5,140 bases of DNA from Singulisphaera sp. GP187 (lineage in GTDB: Bacteria > Pseudomonadota > Gammaproteobacteria > Burkholderiales > Burkholderiaceae_C), in assembly GCA_943327965.2 (NCBI GenBank), contig CALPYQ020000160.1:1-5140 (forward strand), given 5' to 3'. The notes beneath the pieces are model-generated. The model had not been told where the DNA came from. It ran no database searches and saw only the letters and a program-made list of their open reading frames with translations. Every line of letters starts with the position of its first letter. Positions within the stretch are counted from its first letter, which is position 1. A program made the position numbers and the translations under genes. Below are positions 1 through 5,140 of the stretch, piece by piece.

Positions 1-1
1 C

Positions 2-178
2 ACTCTATTGGGTGGCGCTGGCGAAGACTCTATGGATGGTGCTAACGGTAATGACTACATGACCGGTGGTACTGGCGCTGATAGACTCTGGGGCAGCAAC
101 GGTAATGACACTATCTTGGGTGAAGACGGCAACGACGTGATTGGCGGTGTAGCCGGCGATGACTACTTAGATGGTGGC
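2..178 (+). repeat. Tail of a preceding superrepeat unit (unit 0)
   Basis: These 59 codons are RTX nonapeptides leading straight into the first A module, just as the closing RTX runs of units 1-4 lead into the next A module. They are therefore read as the end of an earlier superrepeat whose other modules lie upstream. This implies that the repeat array continues beyond the left edge of the window. Confidence 0.75.
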
Positions 179-3100
179 GATGGTTTGGACGCGTTGGTAT
201 TGTTTGGAATTACGTCAGCCATTACGCTTGATTTATCTACCAATTGGCAAGGAGCAGTGTCATTTGCCGGTCTTGGTAACGACACAATTAGAAACTTTGA
301 AGGCGTGATTGGCGGAGACGGTAACTACAACGATTCAATCATTGGTTCCTCAGGCAACGACATTATTGGCGGTGGTGGTGGTGCCGATACTCTGATCGGT
401 GGTGATGGTATAGACACCCTAAGTTTCGATTGGACTTGGGCTAACTACACTGTCAGCGTCAACTTGGCTACAAGTACCGTAACCAACGACGGTTATGGCT
501 ATGTCGATATCATCAGCGGCTTCGAAAATGTGAACGGTGGTCGTAGCAATGACTACATCGTAGGTTCATCAGTTTCTAACGTGCTGCGTGCAGACGAAGG
601 TACAGATACCATTGTTGGTAGCGCTGGTAACGACACCATGGACGGTGGCAACGGTACCGACCTCTTAACCTATTCCGCTGAAACTCTTGGTATGAGCTTC
701 AACTTGATCACAGGTCAAGTGACGGACACCACTGGTCGTTTGGACATCATCAGTAACTTTGAATCGATTAAAGCAGGTACTGGCAACGACACAATCGAAG
801 TTAGTAGCCGTGCTGAAACTGTTCAAGGTGGTGCAGGTAACGATGTATTTGTGACGGGACTTGACGCCAATAGCAGTGATCTTTTTGATGGTGAAGCTGG
901 TTTTGATGTGCTGCGCTATACATCAGTCACGGATGACTTGACCCTGACTGGTTTTGTCGCATCTTCTTCCACGCAGAACGCTGTTTCCTATGTCGTCAAC
1001 GGAACAAGCTACAGCGACAACTACACCAACTTAGAAGGTTTGGTTGGCGGAAGTGGTAATGACAGCATTCAAACAACCAACGCTGCTGCCGTCTATTTTG
1101 ATGGCGCTGCGGGTCACGACAGTTTGCGAGGTGCTGCAGGCAACGACACCTTGATGGGTGGCCAAGGCAACGACATGTTGAGTGGTGGTGCAGGCAATGA
1201 CGTGTTGGATGGCGGTGACGGCATCGACGTTCTGGACCTTAGCGGTACCAGCGAAGTCATCACTTTGAATCTTGGAACTAGCTGGCAAGGCACAGTCACT
1301 CGTACCAACTTAGGAACTGATACTTTTTCTAATTTTGAAGGTCTGATTGGTGGTACGGGCAACGATTCAATTACGGGCTCAACAGGCAACGACATCATTG
1401 GAGGTGGCGCTGGCAATGACACTCTGGCTGGTGGCGGTGGTATTGATACATTGAGTTTCGATGCAAGCAGTGCAGCAGTTACCGTTAACCTGCAACTCAA
1501 CACATCAAGCGGTGAAGGTACAGACCTGATCAGTGAATTTGAGAATGTCAGTGGCGGTTCAGGCGCTGACAGTTTGACAGGCTCCGTTGGCAGCAACGTA
1601 ATCCGTGGCAACGGAGGCAATGACACCCTTGTTGGCAGTGCTGGCAACGATTCGCTTGAAGGTGGTGCAGGCTCCGACGTGCTGACTTACGCTGGCTACA
1701 CCGAGGCCTTGGTGATGAGTCTGTCTTCAGGAACAGTTTCTAGTACTGGAAAGCTAGACACCTTTGCTGGATTTGAACAACTGATTGGCGGTGAAAACAA
1801 CGACACAGTTTTTGGCGCTAGTACCAATGACATCCTGAGGGGTGGCAATGGCAATGACAGCTTGGTCGGTGCATTGGGCTTGGACTATTTATACGGCGAT
1901 GCTGGCAATGACAGTTTAGATTCAGGATCTGGGCAAGATACGGTTTCTGGTGGCGACGGCAATGATTTGATCTTCGCTTCCATCGATGGATCTCGCGATG
2001 ATTATTATGGGAATGCTGGCTTTGACTTATTGAGCTTCGCTAGTGAGGTTCGTGATATCAATTTTGGTATTTTTAACGCTATCAGCAATGACACAAGGTT
2101 TAATTTTTTATTGTTTGGAGAATTAGAGTATTACTACAACATAGAAGGATTGATTGGTGGCCAGGGCAATGATTCTGTAACAGTTACAAATAACTTGGCC
2201 GCTTATGTTGATGGTTTTTCTGGTAACGACACCATTATTGCCTCCGGTGGGAACGATACTTTATTAGGGGGTGTAGGCAATGACTCAATTGACGGTGGCG
2301 CAGGAAACGACATCATTACAGGCGGTTCCGGTAACGACACTTTAATAGGAAATACAGGTGCCGATACTCTTGAAATGAGGGGTTCTACAAGTCATTTAGT
2401 CATCAATTTAAATGATGTCAGTGCTGGGAATGTTGTGATGGTTGATGCATCCTTGGGTGTCGACCTAGTTAGTGGATTCGAAGGTGTATTGCTTGGCAGC
2501 GGTCATGACACGGTCATCGGTACGAATGGCGATAACATCATTGACGGTGGAGCTGGCAATGACTCTCTGGATGGCAGTTCAGGCAACGACACGTTAAGTT
2601 TTTCAAATGCCACATTGGGCATTACGTTCGATGTGACTGCAAACTTGATGAGTACGGTCATTGTTGCCGATGGTCAGGGCAACTTTGATGCCGTTCGTAA
2701 CTTTGAGAATGTTATTGGCGGATCTGGCAATGACACCATTACAGGCTCAGTGAGTTCAAACTTCATTGCGGGTGGAGAGGGTGATGACTCTTTGACGGGT
2801 GGCTTAGGTGCAGACACATTGTTTGGTGGCGACGGTAATGATATTTTCATTGGTATTTCAGACACTATTTCAGACTCATATAACGGTGATAATGGTTTTG
2901 ACCTCATAGACTATCGTGATGTCAATTTAGTAATCAATACCAACACTGGCAATAGTTTCTATTCGCAAAATAGTTCAAACTATTACTTCTTAGTTAATGG
3001 TCAATATCAGTACTACAACTCTATTGAGGGGTTGATTGGTGGTCAGCAAAATGACCTTTTGCAAAATCAATCTTCTAATGCTGTGTACTTTGATGGTTAT

Positions 3101-5140
3101 CTCGGAAATGACACGATCATTGGTAACACTGGTGCTGACACGCTCATAGGCAGTGCTGGTAACGATTCCATCACTGGCAATGCAGGCAATGACAGCTTAG
3201 CTGGGGGCGTCGGTAACGACTCTTTGTATGGCGGCGATAACGATGACAGCGCCTCTGGTGGGGCCGGCGAAGATTTATTGGATGGCGGCAACGGCAACGA
3301 TATCTTGTCTGGCGACTCTGGCAACGACTCCATCACTGCGGGTGCTGGTAACGACTCTCTTTCTGGTGGAGACGACCAAGACACCCTGCTGGGTGAAGCA
3401 GGCGACGACACCTTGAACGGCGGTGCAGGTTATGACGTCTTGGGGGGCGGTGCTGGCAACGACTCTATCGACGGTGGCGATGGCATTGACGTGCTTGACT
3501 TAACGGGTACGGCAGACGTCATTACTTTGGACTTGAGCACTGCTTGGCAAGGCGCCATCACCAGAACATCTTTGGGTACTGACAATGTCTCCAACATGGA
3601 AGGTGTGATTGGCGGCTCTGGCAATGACGCCATCAGGGGCGGTGCTGGCAACGATGTCATTGGTGGCTTCTCAGGCAATGACACCTTGATTGGTGGTGAT
3701 GGCATTGACACCTTGAGCTTTGACCGCACAACAGCCAACGTGGTTGTGAACATTCAAACCAATACTGTGTCCGGTGAAGGAACTGACGCCATTAGTGGCT
3801 TTGAAAATGTCAGCGCTGGTTCGGGTGCCGACTCAATTACCGGTTCAACCGTTGACAATTGGCTGCGCGGCAATGCAGGCAATGACAGCATTGTGGGCAG
3901 CGCTGGCAACGACACACTAGAAGGTGGCGTTGGAACTGACAGGCTCGATTACACCGGCTACGCCACTTCATTGAGCATCAGCTTGGTCAATGGCGCTACT
4001 TTGGGCGCTGAAGGCAAAGCAGATGTGATCAGTGGCTTTGAAATCATTGTCGGTGGTGAAGGCAACGACACCATTCAAGATGGCGAAGGCAGTGACACCT
4101 TGATGGGTGGTAACGGCAACGACAGTATCTTGGGTATCCAAGGCAATGACAGTATTTTGGGTGATGCTGGTAACGACACCTTGGACGCTGGCGAAGGCCA
4201 AGACACGGTCAGCGGTGGTACTGGCAATGATTTGGTCCGTGCTGCTTCTGATGCATTTACCGACTCTTACAACGGCGATGCAGGAACTGACACCTTGAGT
4301 TATGAAGGTGTGACATCCGATTTGTCTTTGCTGAACTTCAACTCCAACACAGCTAGCAGCTTTAGCGTCAACGGATTTGCTGACAGCTACAACGGCTTTG
4401 AGGCCTTGGTGGGAGGTGAGGGCAACGACACCATGACCACCATCCTCACTTCTGCAGCAGTGTTACTTGATGGTGGTGCTGGTAACGACTCGATGACAGG
4501 CTCTAACAATGCTGACACCCTTCGCGGTGGCAGTGGTGACGACGTCATTTCTGGTGGTGCAGGTAACGACTCTTTGGACGGTGGCGCTGGTATCGATGCG
4601 CTTGATCTTTTGGGCGCAACTGCAGCCATCAACGTCGATTTGTCGACGGCTTGGCAGACAACTTTGAACTACGCTACTTTGGGCTTGGGAACTGACACAG
4701 TCACTGGGTTTGAAGGTGTGATTGGCGGCAACTCCAATGATTCAATTGTGGGAACCTCCGGCAAAGACATCATCGGTGGTGGTCTTGGCAACGACACCCT
4801 AACTGGTGGTGCAGGCATCGACACCCTCAGCATGGGACGCTCCACAACATCAGTGAACATCAACCTCGCAACCAGCACCATGACCGGCGAAGGAACTGAT
4901 GTCATCAGTGGCTTTGAAAATGTCAGTGCTGGCGGTGGCGCCGACACCATGACCGGCTCTGCAGCTAACAACGTTTTGCGAGGCAATGCAGGCAATGACA
5001 GCATTGTGGGTAGCGCTGGTAACGACACCTTGGAAGGTGGTGCAGGTATCGATCGATTGGTCTATACCGGGTTCGCAAGTGCCTTGAATATCAATTTGAC
5101 CACAGGCGTTGTGACAGGTGCAGACGGTAAGGTCGACGCC
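2..5140 (+). CDS. Giant RTX calcium-binding repeat protein, internal fragment open at both ends
   Basis: The frame beginning at base 2 runs 1713 codons to the last base without a stop, so the start, RBS, stop and terminator all lie outside. The translation is dominated by G-G-x-G-N-D-x-L-x nonapeptides, the hemolysin-type calcium-binding repeat, in which the Gly/Asn/Asp turns bind Ca2+ and the aliphatic residue packs inside a parallel beta-roll. Runs of 5-15 nonapeptides alternate with 40-75-residue non-RTX strands, most ending in F-E-G/N-V-x-G-G. These are arranged as a ~370-residue superrepeat seen as three intact copies, one rearranged copy and one truncated copy. No Cys or Pro was seen, and only five Lys, three His and eight Trp. 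In this family such proteins usually leave the cell unfolded by type I secretion through a C-terminal signal and fold in external calcium; that signal is not in view. A giant surface adhesin or surface-layer-like protein is the likeliest role (inference). A pore-forming toxin or a repeat-rich enzyme is not excluded, because both ends are missing. Confidence 0.96.
11..199 (+). repeat. RTX nonapeptide run, 7 repeats
   Basis: Seven gapless nonapeptides, from GGAGEDSMD to GGDGLDALV. Position 6 is Asp in every repeat. Position 8 is Met, Leu, Ile or Ala. Tyr and Trp appear at outward positions (ND-Y-M, DR-L-W). The last repeat overlaps the start of superrepeat unit 1 and feeds into its strand L-V-L-F-G-I. 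Confidence 0.9.
179..1216 (+). repeat. Superrepeat unit 1 (346 residues; modules A-B-C-D, short C-D linker)
   Basis: Module A starts at 179, has the strand ITLDLSTNWQG with its Trp codon at 245, and F-E-G-V-I-G-G from 296. Module B runs from about 428 (FDWTWANYTVSVNLATST) to F-E-N-V from 521. Module C covers 668-796 (TYSAETLGMSFNLITGQV, then N-F-E-S-I at 755-769). Module D covers 878-1102. A five-repeat RTX run closes the unit. It is about 33 residues shorter than unit 2, mainly because the six-nonapeptide run that separates C from D in units 2 and 4 is reduced here to a single clear repeat, QGGAGNDVF. Module B is about seven residues longer than in units 2 and 4, with N-D-G-Y-G-Y-V-D in place of S-G-E-G-T-D. 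Confidence 0.85.
878..1102 (+). other. Module D, copy 1 (75 residues, non-RTX interruption)
   Basis: This segment begins S-D-L-F-D-G-E-A-G-F-D-V-L and carries V-N-G near 997. It then has Y-S-D-N-Y-T-N-L-E-G-L-V-G-G and ends A-V-Y-F-D just before the next RTX run. The four copies in the window share the frame D-x-Y/F-x-G-x-x-G-x-D...E-G/A-L-V/I-G-G...D-G, while the middle 25-30 residues vary strongly. I do not recognise it as a named domain. It is probably a set of beta-strands that caps or extends the roll. Confidence 0.65.
1103..1237 (+). repeat. RTX nonapeptide run, 5 repeats, closing unit 1
   Basis: Five gapless nonapeptides: GAAGHDSLR, GAAGNDTLM, GGQGNDMLS, GGAGNDVLD and GGDGIDVLD. The first carries one of only three histidines in the window. 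The last repeat doubles as the start of unit 2. The G-G-D-G-I-D-V-L-D junction recurs almost unchanged at the unit 3/4 border. Confidence 0.92.
1685..1810 (+). other. Module C, copy 2 (42 residues)
   Basis: The segment starts T-Y-A-G-Y and has an alternating aliphatic strand A-L-V-M-S-L followed by S-S-G-T-V. It then has G-K-L-D-T-F-A-G-F-E-Q-L-I-G-G-E-N-N-D-T-V. Counterparts lie at 668-796 (unit 1), 3947-4075 (unit 4) and 5060-5140 (unit 5, cut by the window end). Unit 3 has none. Most of the very few lysines in this protein sit in or beside the G-K-x-D turn of this module. I know of no specific name for it; it looks like a beta-hairpin inserted between RTX runs. Confidence 0.65.
1814..1975 (+). 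repeat. RTX nonapeptide run, 6 repeats, between C and D of unit 2
   Basis: Six in-register nonapeptides, including GGNGNDSLV, GDAGNDSLD and GGDGNDLIF. The first (G-A-S-T-N-D-I-L-R) and third (G-A-L-G-L-D-Y-L-Y) are degenerate at the calcium-binding turn. The order GDAGND, then S/A-G-x-G-Q-D-T-V-S, then GG-x-GND is repeated in the matching run of unit 4, which supports homology of the two runs rather than independent expansion. Confidence 0.9.
1997..2212 (+). other. Module D, copy 2 (72 residues)
   Basis: It opens D-D-Y-Y-G-N-A-G-F-D-L-L-S-F and ends A-A-Y-V-D before the RTX run. In place of the V-N-G of the other copies it has an aromatic, hydrophobic stretch, F-N-F-L-L-F-G-E-L-E-Y-Y-Y-N, followed by I-E-G-L-I-G-G. 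The DNA here is strongly A+T rich: by hand count 17 of 60 bases are G or C in 2101-2160. The stretch is too short and too acidic to be a membrane helix. Confidence 0.62.
2213..2374 (+). repeat. RTX nonapeptide run, 6 repeats, closing unit 2
   Basis: Six gapless repeats, from G-F-S-G-N-D-T-I-I to G-N-T-G-A-D-T-L-E. The second starts A-S-G-G-N-D, so its first turn glycines are replaced. The last repeat forms the border with unit 3; at that border E-M replaces the D-L found at the unit 1/2, 3/4 and 4/5 borders. Confidence 0.9.
2354..3478 (+). repeat. Superrepeat unit 3 (375 residues; divergent, module C missing)
   Basis: Module A is recognisable (L-V-I-N-L-N-D-V-S-A-G-N-V-V, then G-F-E-G-V-L-L-G-S), but the W-Q-G of the other four copies is absent; the Trp position falls at about 2420. 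Module B lies near 2600-2725, with F-D-V-T-A-N-L-M-S-T-V and N-F-E-N-V-I-G-G. It lacks G-E-G-T-D. After B the RTX repeats run directly into module D (2873-3094), so the T-Y-x-G-Y...G-K-x-D module C has been lost or never existed here. The closing RTX run is expanded to 15 repeats, which brings the unit back to nearly the same length as units 2 and 4. The A+T content is higher than in the flanking copies. Confidence 0.82.
2873..3094 (+). other. Module D, copy 3 (74 residues, Tyr/Asn/Gln rich)
   Basis: It opens D-S-Y-N-G-D-N-G-F-D-L-I-D-Y and ends A-V-Y-F-D. The centre is unusually rich in Tyr, Asn, Gln and Ser (N-S-S-N-Y-Y-F-L-V-N-G-Q-Y-Q-Y-Y-N), followed by S-I-E-G-L-I-G-G. The V-N-G and Y-N-x-x-E-G-L landmarks match copies 1 and 4. 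Aromatic residues at alternating positions suit solvent-exposed beta-strand faces that could contact glycans or surfaces (inference). Confidence 0.65.
3095..3499 (+). repeat. Uninterrupted RTX run of 15 nonapeptides
   Basis: This is the longest uninterrupted RTX run in the window: exactly 15 nonapeptides (405 bp), from G-Y-L-G-N-D-T-I-I to G-G-D-G-I-D-V-L-D. It holds 15 of the 50 repeats counted in the seven longest runs. Most units match G-G-x-G-N-D-S-L-x well. Departures are GGDNDDSAS, which lacks the second turn glycine and the buried aliphatic residue, and GGDDQDTLL. Two units in a row build one full beta-roll turn in known RTX structures, so this run would make about seven turns. It closes unit 3, where the other units have five or six repeats. 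Confidence 0.93.
3869..3897 (+). repeat. 29-bp exact direct repeat, copy 1 (partner at 4982-5010)
   Basis: This stretch encodes G-N-A-G-N-D-S-I-V-G and is identical base for base to 4982-5010, at an offset of 1113 bp. Just beyond it the two copies differ only at third codon positions for several codons (ggc/ggt, aca/acc). A 20-bp exact match at 3794-3813 and 4907-4926, encoding S-G-F-E-N-V-S, has the same offset. This indicates duplication of a whole unit rather than chance RTX similarity. Confidence 0.85.
4079..4240 (+). repeat. RTX nonapeptide run, 6 repeats, between C and D of unit 4
   Basis: Six in-register repeats: DGEGSDTLM, GGNGNDSIL, GIQGNDSIL, GDAGNDTLD, AGEGQDTVS and GGTGNDLVR. The fourth to sixth match the fourth to sixth of the unit 2 run in order and character. 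The third begins G-I-Q, so one calcium-binding turn may be weakened. Confidence 0.9.
4262..4471 (+). other. Module D, copy 4 (70 residues)
   Basis: It opens D-S-Y-N-G-D-A-G-T-D-T-L-S-Y, with Thr replacing the Phe of G-F-D in copies 1-3. It continues F-S-V-N-G-F-A-D-S-Y-N-G-F-E-A-L-V-G-G and ends A-V-L-L-D. It is the shortest copy and is much less aromatic than copies 2 and 3. The D-S-Y-N-G-D opening is shared with copy 3. Confidence 0.65.
4472..4606 (+). repeat. RTX nonapeptide run, 5 repeats, closing unit 4
   Basis: Five gapless repeats: GGAGNDSMT, GSNNADTLR, GGSGDDVIS, GGAGNDSLD and GGAGIDALD. Its length and order resemble the five-repeat run that closes unit 1. The second lacks the central glycine (N-N-A-D). 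The last forms the border with unit 5. Confidence 0.91.
4586..5140 (+). repeat. Superrepeat unit 5, truncated by the window end (185 residues seen)
   Basis: Module A has INVDLSTAWQ with Trp at 4652; the Gly of W-Q-G is replaced by Thr, and a two-residue insertion (L-G-L-G-T-D) follows. G-F-E-G-V-I-G-G comes next. Module B starts near 4832 with M-G-R-S in place of S-F-D, then T-G-E-G-T-D and G-F-E-N-V-S-A-G. The RTX repeats R-G-N-A-G-N-D-S-I-V-G-S-A-G-N-D-T-L-E are the same as in unit 4. The start of module C (V-Y-T-G-F-A-S-A-L-N-I-N-L) is seen from 5060, and the window ends inside its G-K-V-D turn. The array therefore continues to the right. Confidence 0.86.
4982..5010 (+). repeat. 29-bp exact direct repeat, copy 2 (partner at 3869-3897)
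   Basis: This is the second copy of the 29-bp match, inside unit 5. Exact stretches of this length, 1.1 kb apart in direct orientation, are possible sites for recombination that would add or remove one in-frame superrepeat (inference). Confidence 0.85.

Larger units (their letters stand above)
1217..2353 (+). repeat. Superrepeat unit 2 (379 residues; complete A-B-C-D)
   Basis: This is the longest copy and a useful reference. Module A has ITLNLGTSWQG with Trp at 1283, then N-F-E-G-L-I-G-G at 1331-1354. Module B begins near 1460, with S-G-E-G-T-D and F-E-N-V-S-G-G from 1538. Three RTX repeats follow from about 1607. Module C covers 1685-1810 (TYAGYTEALVMSL, then G-K-L-D-T and G-F-E-Q-L-I-G-G). 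Six RTX repeats separate it from module D at 1997-2212, and a closing RTX run begins at 2213. The spacing from the W-Q-G codon to the B-module Phe is the same as in unit 4, so the order and internal register are conserved between these two copies. Confidence 0.88.
3479..4585 (+). repeat. Superrepeat unit 4 (369 residues; complete A-B-C-D)
   Basis: Module A has ITLDLSTAWQG with Trp at 3545, then N-M-E-G-V-I-G-G (Met replacing the usual Phe). Module B starts near 3722, with S-G-E-G-T-D and G-F-E-N-V-S-A-G. Module C covers 3947-4075 (DYTGYATSLSISL, G-K-A-D-V, G-F-E-I-I-V-G-G). A six-repeat RTX run lies at 4079-4240, module D at 4262-4471, and a five-repeat RTX run closes the unit. It is the closest partner of unit 5: the exact 20-bp and 29-bp matches between them all sit 1113 bp apart, so this pair looks like the most recent duplication in view. 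Confidence 0.88.

Noticed and set aside
32..34. In-frame ATG codons, such as the first at 32, as possible starts
   Set aside because: The frame is already open and encodes RTX repeats upstream of it, and no purine-rich ribosome binding site precedes it.
1031..1288. Minus-strand ORF of 85 codons with regular T-x-Q-x-V-V-A repeats, and a similar one at 3968-4201
   Set aside because: The repeat period equals the RTX nonapeptide read in the other minus frame, so it is derived from the RTX coding sequence.
1114..1647. Minus-strand ORF of 177 codons, rich in Pro, Ser and Leu, with similar ones at 2674-2907, 3097-3411, 3430-3753, 4387-4632 and 4669-5028
   Set aside because: They are the complement of the RTX repeats, their S-L-P-x-P-P periodicity mirrors the GGxGND codons, and they lie wholly inside a far longer plus-strand frame with clear family identity.
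2101..2160. Possible transmembrane segment in the F-N-F-L-L-F-G stretch
   Set aside because: Only about seven hydrophobic residues occur in a row before acidic and polar residues (E-L-E-Y-Y-Y-N), which is too short for a membrane helix and fits a beta-strand.
2040..3090. Possible frameshift or pseudogene segment in the A+T-rich island
   Set aside because: The same frame continues through it without a stop, and recognisable F-E-G-L-I-G-G and GNDT motifs occur throughout.
3228..3416. Plus-strand ORF of 62 codons in another frame, and a similar one at 4107-4298
   Set aside because: Both are short frames overlapping the RTX frame. They show Thr/Ala-rich low-complexity translations typical of a shifted reading of repeats, with no family match I recognise.
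3095..3499. Tandem repeats resembling a CRISPR array or minisatellite
   Set aside because: The 27-bp period is conserved at the protein level with synonymous variation, there are no unique spacers of constant length, and the frame is never broken.
2..5140. Serralysin-type protease or RTX lipase
   Set aside because: No zinc-binding HExxH motif and no G-x-S-x-G lipase context were found, and only the repeat region is visible.

Overview
The window lies entirely inside one very large bacterial gene. One plus-strand reading frame is open from base 2 to base 5140 (1713 codons) with no stop codon. Neither the start codon nor the stop codon is in view. The translation is a calcium-binding RTX (repeats-in-toxin, hemolysin-type) protein: most of it is made of the nonapeptide G-G-x-G-x-D-x-U-x, where U is a large aliphatic residue. 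This is the parallel beta-roll repeat of proteins exported by type I secretion. No catalytic domain, lipase or protease motif, signal peptide, membrane segment or secretion signal is visible. The fragment is therefore best described as the repetitive middle of a giant secreted or surface RTX protein (adhesin-like or surface-layer-like); its exact role cannot be read from this part.

A larger repeat of about 346-379 residues (1.04-1.14 kb) sits above the nonapeptides. Copies begin near 179, 1217, 2354, 3479 and 4586, and the tail of an earlier copy covers 2-178. A full unit has four parts. Module A carries an aliphatic strand ending in W-Q-G, then F-E-G-V/L-I-G-G. Module B carries G-E-G-T-D...F-E-N-V. 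Module C carries T/D-Y-x-G-Y...G-K-x-D...F-E. Module D, about 70-75 residues, has Y-x-G-D-x-G-F-D...V-N-G...Y-N-x-x-E-G-L. Runs of RTX nonapeptides join the modules and close the unit.

The copies are not equivalent. Unit 1 (179-1216) has almost no RTX run between C and D. Unit 2 (1217-2353) is complete. Unit 3 (2354-3478) has lost module C and the W-Q-G tryptophan, but ends in an unbroken run of 15 nonapeptides. Unit 4 (3479-4585) is complete. Unit 5 (4586-5140) is cut by the window end and matches unit 4 closely, with shared exact DNA stretches of 20 and 29 bp at one constant offset. The stretch from about 2040 to 3090 is visibly richer in A+T and in Tyr/Asn/Phe codons than the flanks.

The translated 1713 residues contain no cysteine and, by my reading, no proline. 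Lysine is very rare (five seen) and Gly, Asp, Asn, Ser and Thr dominate. This fits an acidic, extracellular, calcium-folded protein. Frequent TTG leucine codons and moderate GC would suit a proteobacterium, possibly a freshwater betaproteobacterium, but that is a weak inference. I see no RNA gene, mobile element, CRISPR array, promoter, terminator or second gene. Apparent open frames on the minus strand and in the other plus frames are by-products of the repetitive Gly-Asn-Asp coding sequence.
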